NCBI GenBank assembly: GCA_905221605.1
Contig: CAJNDS010002220.1
Location: forward strand, 215,871 to 279,870
Source: Symbiodinium natans
Taxonomy: Eukaryota; Sar; Dinophyceae; Suessiales; Symbiodiniaceae
Length of the DNA: 64,000 bases
Direction: 5' to 3'
The notes beneath the pieces were generated by a model. The model was not told the DNA's origin. It searched no databases and saw only the letters and a list, made by a program, of their open reading frames with translations. Positions within the stretch are counted from its first letter, which is position 1. Each line of letters opens with the position of its first letter. Positions 58,746 to 64,000 of the stretch are shown here, one piece after another. The position numbers were made by a program, and so were the translations under genes.

Positions 58746-59175
58746 ACCCCCACCCCAAAGCTTAAAAACCCGAACCCTAAACCAGGCCCTTGGCCCTGGT
58801 AAACCAGGCTCTTAACCCTAGAGCTTTGAGGGTTAGGGTGGAGGGTTGAGGAGTAGAAAGTGGAGGACTTTATGGCTGGGAGTTTAGGATTTTAGGGTTT
58901 TCCTTCACAGTTTGGGGTTTAGAGCGCTCCCTCTCGCTCGCTCGCATAGCTGCGTAGCTTAGTAGCCCCACACCCCACCACAGCTATACTCTTTCAGCGT
59001 TCATAGGGTTCTACCCTGCAGCCTGCCGAACAAGGAGGCCGTTTTTCTCGTGGTAGTCGCCTAGCCAACCTGGAGAGACGTGCAGAGCCCTAGGAGGCCG
59101 TGGAGGAAGGCTCCGTAGCAAGATCTAAAACGACCGAAACTTCGCCCCCCCCCCACTCCAGGAGTCTGGTTCCTA

Positions 59176-59296
59176 GGTGGAGGTTCATGGGTACGTATAA
59201 CCCCAATTCTAAGTCTACTTATAACCTACTTAGAGGACTTATAGGGGGCTTATAAGTGCAGTTAGAATTGGTGTTAGAAGTACCCTGAACCTCCAG
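59176..59296. repeat. CTTGGAGG-family foldback element
   Basis: GTGGAGGTTCATGGGTAC to GTACCCTGAACCTCCAG, a more diverged copy whose TA borders are not both preserved. Confidence 0.7.
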
Positions 59297-59616
59297 GGCC
59301 CGGGTGCAAGAGCCCCCAGTAGCATTTTTTGTTCGTTCCCTTTCTCGTAGTTTGGGGCTGGGGCCCACTTCCAAGCCCGACTCAACCAGAAAGGTCCAAG
59401 GGCTTCGGGGCATTCTGGTCTGAAAATCTTGGGTCTGGCAGAGTTCAGGGCCCCCCAAACCCTAAACCCTAAACCCCAAACCCTAAACCCCCAAACCCCC
59501 AAAACCCCCCAAACCCCCAAACCCTAAACCCTAAACCCTAAACCCTAAACCCTAAACCCTGTCATGGTGCTTTGGCGCATTGGAGGCTTGGGGTGTCAGG
59601 GGCCCCGTCGTCGCAG

Positions 59617-59682
59617 GCGAAGGAGAAGGCCGCCGCATTGAAAAAGGCCGCCGAGCAAAAGGCCGCTGAGAAGGCGGACGCA
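59617..59682 (+). CDS. Exon of the Lys/Ala-rich protein
   Basis: Acceptor CCGTCGTCGCAG, exactly 22 codons (AKEKAAALKKAAEQKAAEKA, then DA), donor GTTTAGGG in phase 0. A CCCTAAA tract (59518-59560) lies upstream and the TTTAGGG array starts at the donor. Confidence 0.68.
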
Positions 59683-59692
59683 GTTTAGGGTG

Positions 59693-59800
59693 TAGGGTTT
59701 AGGTTTAGGGTTTAGGGTTTAGGGTTTAGGGTTTAGGGTTTAGGGTTTAGGGTTTAGGGTTTAGGGTTTAGGGTTTAGGGTTTAGGGTTTAGGGTTTAGG
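59693..59800 (+). repeat. TTTAGGG array
   Basis: About 15 units, beginning about 10 bp after the inferred exon. Confidence 0.97.
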
Positions 59801-59804
59801 GCCT

Positions 59805-60720
59805 TAGAGGGTATTGGGATCTTGGCGGCGGTTCGGAAGCTCAGGGCTAAAAGGGATTTGTGTTTAGGGGTTTTCTAAGGGTAGTAGTGGTCCTTTGCCT
59901 CCTTTTTAATCTGAGGACTGGGCATTATTTGGAATAGGGTATGTAAGGGGTATATAAGGGGCACCTTTTTAAGGGCCCATACTAAGGGACCATGCAACTT
60001 CCCTCAGAGTGTTGCAAGGTTCAGGATGAAGAAGGGTTTAGGCTTCAAGGTCCCCTGAGCACTTAAGTGTCGTAGTTACCCTTGTCGAGAAGAAAGGATC
60101 GAGGCCGAGAGGAGGCACCTAACCCAGTCTTGCACCCCAAGCCGTATAAACCCTAAATCCCCAAACCCCCTTTGCCCTAGAATGTCTACAGACCCCCGAA
60201 CCCTAAACACCCAAAGCCCTGAAGCTCTATCGACGGACCACTTCAACAACACTCCACTAAATCCTGGAGCCAATGAAACCATGAGGCCCCGGACCCCTTG
60301 AGCTCCCCTACACGCTTCAGGGTTTGGAGTTTGGGGTTTAAGGTTTAGGGTTTAGGGTTAGGTTTTCGGGCTTTTGGGCTTAGAGTGCTTCAAGTGTTTG
60401 GGGTTTAGGGTTAGGATTTGGTTCGGGGAAGCTTTGACATCTTCCAGGGAGAGTTCGAAAGTGCCGAAGCCGAAAGGGTAGAGACGCAGCATGCTCATAA
60501 CTGGGGGTGGGGGGGTCCCCCATTCTGCTACTTCTCTGGGTTTGATCGCCCAAAATGACACCTTCAGCCCCAAACTCCAAACCCAAACTTGAAACCCTAA
60601 ACCACTAACCTAAACCCTAAACTTGAACCCTAAACCCTAAACCACTAAACGAAACCCTAAACTTGAACCCTAAACCACTAAACCCTAAACCCTATAGCCT
60701 AAACCCGAAACCCCTAAGCC
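59805..60720. other. Mostly unique intron-like stretch
   Basis: A foldback-like TATAAGGGGCACC region near 59930-59990, a TTTAGGG tract at 60335-60360 and CCCTAAACTTGAA units at 60590-60700. No exon seen. Confidence 0.5.
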
Positions 60721-60728
60721 CCCGCAAG

Positions 60729-60815
60729 GCGGCGCACATCAAAAAGCTCCGCAGCGAGCACCGCGCGAGACTGGCCGCGGATCCCCCGCGACCATGCCTC
60801 GCACCTTGGCATGAG
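60729..60815 (+). CDS. Exon of the Lys/Ala-rich protein
   Basis: Acceptor CCCCCGCAAG, exactly 29 codons (AAHIKKLRSEHRARLAADPP, continuing RPCLAPWHE), donor GTTTCGGG in phase 0. CCCTAAA-type units before, TTTAGGG units after (60832-60885). Confidence 0.65.
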
Positions 60816-60889
60816 GTTTCGGGTTTCGGGTTTAGGGTCTAGGGTTTAGGGTTTAGGGTTTCGGGGTTTAGGGTTTAGGGTTTAGGGTT

Positions 60890-61600
60890 TCCGAAATTAG
60901 GAGTATATTATTGGGTCCGTATATAAGGGAATCTTACGATTTGGGCGTCTATTTTAGGGGTCCCCTGTTTTCGTAAATCCCCCAGAAGGCTTGAAGGTCT
61001 CCGGGCACCAAAGATTCAGGCTTTAGGGATAAGTTTAGGGTTGAGGGTCAAGGGTTGAGGGTTTGGGGTGGTTGGATTTAGCCCTTTATGCTGCAAACCT
61101 CTTAAAACCTCTAATCAAGGCCTAAATCTCATAAACCCTGCAAACCCTAAGGCCCAACAAGGCCTGAACGCCATCAACCCTTCAAACCCTAAACCCCCGA
61201 AGAGCTAAACCCCGTAAACCCTCTAAACCCAATAAGGCCTAAAGACCATCAAGCCTTCCAAACTCTCAATCCCATCATCCCCATAAAATTTCGAGTGGTT
61301 CAGGGTTCTAGGGTTTTCGAGTTCTAGGGTTTTAGGGTCTTAGGCTTCTAAAGAATTCTTAGGGCTTGTAGTTGTTTAGGGCTTTAGACCCCCCTCGAGT
61401 AAATTGTGTTTTCAAGCCCGGAGTCGGCCCCCCGACTCCGCCCCCTCAAGGGATTTTAGGCTCGTAGCCCGAACCCCGAAGCTTGCGCCCCTAAAGCTTG
61501 CCCAGACTATACTCGTACGATGGCCCTGATACTACCTTTAGGGTCTTTAAAAAAAAGGGTCCCCAAAACCCAAGGCTACAAACTTAAGGGCCCCTAAACC
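60890..61600. other. Intron-like stretch of degenerate tracts and foldbacks
   Basis: GGAGTATATTATTGGG...CCTGTTTTCG repeat (60895-60970), CCTCTAAACC units 61100-61270 and a GGGATTTTAGGCTCGTAGCC repeat at 61448-61600. Confidence 0.5.
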
Positions 61601-61640
61601 CTAAGCCCTAAACCCTAAATACGGTAAAAGCCCCCTGGAG

Positions 61641-61715
61641 CCCAAGGAGAAGCGGCCCAGCTACCACCGGAACCAGAGCGCGCTGATCTGCAAAACCTGT
61701 CAGCAAAGTAGCTGG
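61641..61715 (+). CDS. Exon with a possible zinc-binding CxxC
   Basis: Acceptor CCCTGGAG, frame PKEKRPSYHRNQSALICKTC, continuing QQSSW. A GC donor at 61716 keeps phase 0; a longer form would run to GTTTCGGG at 61732. The C-x2-C could be half of a zinc site. CCCTAAA units upstream. Confidence 0.55.
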
Positions 61716-62405
61716 GCCTCAGTTGCTGAGGGTTTCGGGTCAAGGGTTTAGGGCCATTTAGGGTTCTAGGGTTGTAGGGTTAAGGGTTTAGAGTTGCAGT
61801 GGAGGGTTTTGTGTTGTACGGTTTTTGGTTTCGGAGCTTTGGCAGAGGTACGGGCAGAAGAGCTTCATGTGGATTGAGTGCTTACTCGTATCACCCTGAC
61901 GAGCCCGGTCCAGGCCGCGCAAAGCCCCAAACCCTTAAACCCCCAAACCCTCAGAGCATAACTTGCAAGATCCAGGGTACCGAAACAGAGGCCTGAACAA
62001 TGCATAAACCCCTCACGGAATTGATCAACGTCCAGGTATCGCTTGCAGCTGTTGCTAAGTTTCTTCATGCGCTGCGGCTTTCAATCTTACGACTCTGGGT
62101 ATGGTTACTCGCCATCTCGTTCTGTATCTTGCTGTTTCGTTGGTTCTCATGATACTCTGGTTCTTCCGCGATTATTCCTAGTCTTGGGATGCAGTATTTG
62201 ATGTTTCCATCAACATTCTAAACAGATAGCCGGGCTTTCTGCGTGACGTTCTCGTCAGGATGCTGAAAAAAGTGAGACTGTAGAGTCTTCTCGAGTCGTG
62301 CACTACCCGCCACGGCATGCTTGTATCAATCCTAAACCCTAAACCCTACACCCCAAACCCCTAAACCCCTAAATCCCTAAACCCCTAGCCTAAACCACCT
62401 GCAAG

Positions 62406-62486
62406 CACCGAATCGTGGCTTCCAGCTCAGGCTCGAACCTCCGCCGCATTCCGGATCTCAAGGCCTGCGAACTCCGGCCATACCTC
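62406..62486 (+). CDS. Exon following the CxxC exon
   Basis: Acceptor CCACCTGCAAG, exactly 27 codons (HRIVASSSGSNLRRIPDLKA, continuing CELRPYL), donor GTAGAT in phase 0. CCCTAAACC units upstream (62330-62390). Confidence 0.58.
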
Positions 62487-62582
62487 GTAGATTTTAGGAC
62501 TCGGACTCAGGGTTCCCCAAAAAAAGAAGTATATATAAATATATATATATATACATTCTCTGTATATATATATATATACTAT

Positions 62583-62679
62583 TTGGGACTTTCCTCTAAA
62601 ACTAACAGTCCTTAGCTAGGATTCTGGTACCCCTTATTATCATCCCCGTTAATGACTGTTAGTAGGGGGAACATCCCAA
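62583..62679. repeat. TTGGGATG-family foldback element
   Basis: Ends TTGGGACTTTCCTC and GGGGGAACATCCCAA are inverted. TAT lies at both borders (62580-62582 and 62680-62682). Confidence 0.75.
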
Positions 62680-62755
62680 TATGCTATATCTTCCAGGGCC
62701 TCTTAGTTAAGTAACATTTAATCTCGAGACCGGAGGCTTGTTTACCCTTTTTATC

Positions 62756-62806
62756 GGTTTAGGGTTTAGGGTTTAGGGTTTAGGGTTTAGGGTTTAGGGT
62801 TTAGGG
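62756..62806 (+). repeat. TTTAGGG array
   Basis: Seven units. Confidence 0.96.
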
Positions 62807-62809
62807 GGG

Positions 62810-63850
62810 TTTTGTCGTCCTTCAACCTACATAATCCACCAGCCACTGCTGTTCATTCATTGTTTGCGTGCCTGCCTGCCCAGTGGTGCCCTCAAAGGGG
62901 TTCCCTTATGACAAGATGGTTACTGGGCCACCAAGAGTGTGTTTCCTGTTATGCCCAGACCCCAATCCCCAAAATCCCAGGCTTCCAAATGGGAGTCCCC
63001 GTGGGCCCCCCCCCCTGTTCCCACTTTTTCACCCGTTTCCCTTTTACGGGATGGGCTTAGGGTTTAAGGTTGAGGGTTCACAAAGGCTTCTCAAAGGCTC
63101 GGAAGCCTCCAGCTTTTACGGCTCCCGGGTAGTTCTATAAAGCAGGGTGGCTATAGTTCCGGGTTTAGGGTTTAGGGTTTAGGGCTCAGGGCTTAGGGTT
63201 TACGATGTCAGGTAAACTGTCAGGTAAATATCTCATCGCACCCGCCCATAAAAGCTTCACGAATCGCGCGGCTTTAAAATCAAGGAGTTTGGGCCCCCAT
63301 CAGTCCACATTACTCCTGAGCTGTAACCACCTTCTGGATTTCGACGCCGGGTCTCCATCTTTGATCTTTGCATCAGCTTGCTGTACATCTTTGGTTCACG
63401 TGACCTTCATCGCAAGTAGCAGCCTTCAGACCGATCGGACTTTGGATCCTGAACGCCATAACCCCTAAAGCCCACGAGCTCCGAAACCCTGACCTTGAAA
63501 CTTCAGAAGCCTCAACCCTAAACCCCTGGAGCCTGTGCAGGACGGCGTCTTCGTTTGTCCCGTCTGCCGATTTCGTGTGCCCCGGCTTGAGCTATCAGTT
63601 TTCAGGCAGTTGAGCCTTCGCCTGGAATTCCAGTCGCTGGTGGTTCCTTGCGCGTGTAGCCTCATCCATACCCCCCCCCCATTTTTCCTGGAGCCCTGAA
63701 CTTTGGACCCTATCCTGTCCCCCAAGTCTTGTGGAGCTTGCTTAAGAAAGCCATCATGGGCGTTGCAATAGCAGTATTTGAAGACTATGTAGTAGTATTC
63801 AGTAGTACTAATGAAGAAAGCAAAGATAACCATGGGACAAGCAACTACCA
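62810..63850. other. Mostly unique stretch, no supported exon
   Basis: A partial CTTGGTGG-family piece at 62880-62935 and a TTTAGGG tract at 63160-63200. Open frames of 82-122 codons on both strands are not convincing. Confidence 0.5.
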
Positions 63851-63856
63851 GTAATA

Positions 63857-63968
63857 CTTTGTGGTGCTTTACTGTAACTTTAGATCCTTAGCCTTTTTGG
63901 GCTTATTGGGTTTCTTACTAAGGCAGCTAAAAGTTTAATTCTTTACTACCCTCCCAAGTGCAGCCAAG
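63857..63968. repeat. CTTTGTGG element, copy 3
   Basis: 112 bp, nearly identical in layout to copies 1 and 2, flanked on both sides by AATA (63853-63856 and 63969-63972). Confidence 0.85.
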
Positions 63969-64000
63969 AATAGTATTCTGCAACAGCAGGCATTAGAGTT

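Noticed and set aside
10520-64000. The region as a true chromosome end
   Set aside because: Arrays occur in both orientations with exon-like unique sequence between them, and neither window edge ends in an array.
1-64000. tRNA, rRNA, CRISPR arrays or bacterial-type operons
   Set aside because: None seen; sequence organisation is eukaryotic.

Overview
The window looks like nuclear DNA of a dinoflagellate. I infer this from plant-type telomere-like repeats (TTTAGGG) scattered everywhere, candidate introns with GC-AG as well as GT-AG ends, short exons in long repeat-filled introns, and a very long Ty1/copia polyprotein of the kind common in Symbiodinium-like genomes. The species cannot be named from the sequence alone. 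Layout: (1) 46-10505 is one complete LTR retrotransposon of the Ty1/copia order (protease-integrase-RT-RNase H). It has two identical 128-bp LTRs and a single open frame of about 3377 codons. Besides gag and pol, that frame carries two unusual domain-sized segments: a 2-oxoglutarate/Fe(II) dioxygenase-like segment with an HRD...H...R pattern, and a methyltransferase-like segment with a PPC motif and a later EHP. (2) 10.5-64 kb has no long open frame. It is a mosaic of several dozen TTTAGGG or CCCTAAA tracts in both orientations, small foldback/MITE-like repeats, AT microsatellites and G/C homopolymers. Between these lie unique islands of about 45-100 bp that read as plus-strand exons. The islands at 19.8-28.6 kb encode recognisable pieces of a ubiquitin-specific protease (LQLKRF, GHYTA, FNDDRV and NAYLLFY boxes in the right order, with compatible splice phases). 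A second phase-compatible series at 53.3-62.5 kb encodes a Lys/Ala-rich protein. Islands in between may belong to the same gene or to others. The strongest pattern is that most exon islands are preceded by a CCCTAAA-type tract and followed by a TTTAGGG-type tract, often with GTTTAGGG or GTTTCGGG exactly at the inferred 5' splice site. Many introns would then begin and end in inverted telomere-like sequence. At least three small repeat families show target-site duplications. One 114-bp copy has an AGGC duplication that itself supplies the GC and AG of a 118-bp intron, which is what an introner-like element would look like. All exon calls are made by eye without transcript data and their exact borders are provisional.
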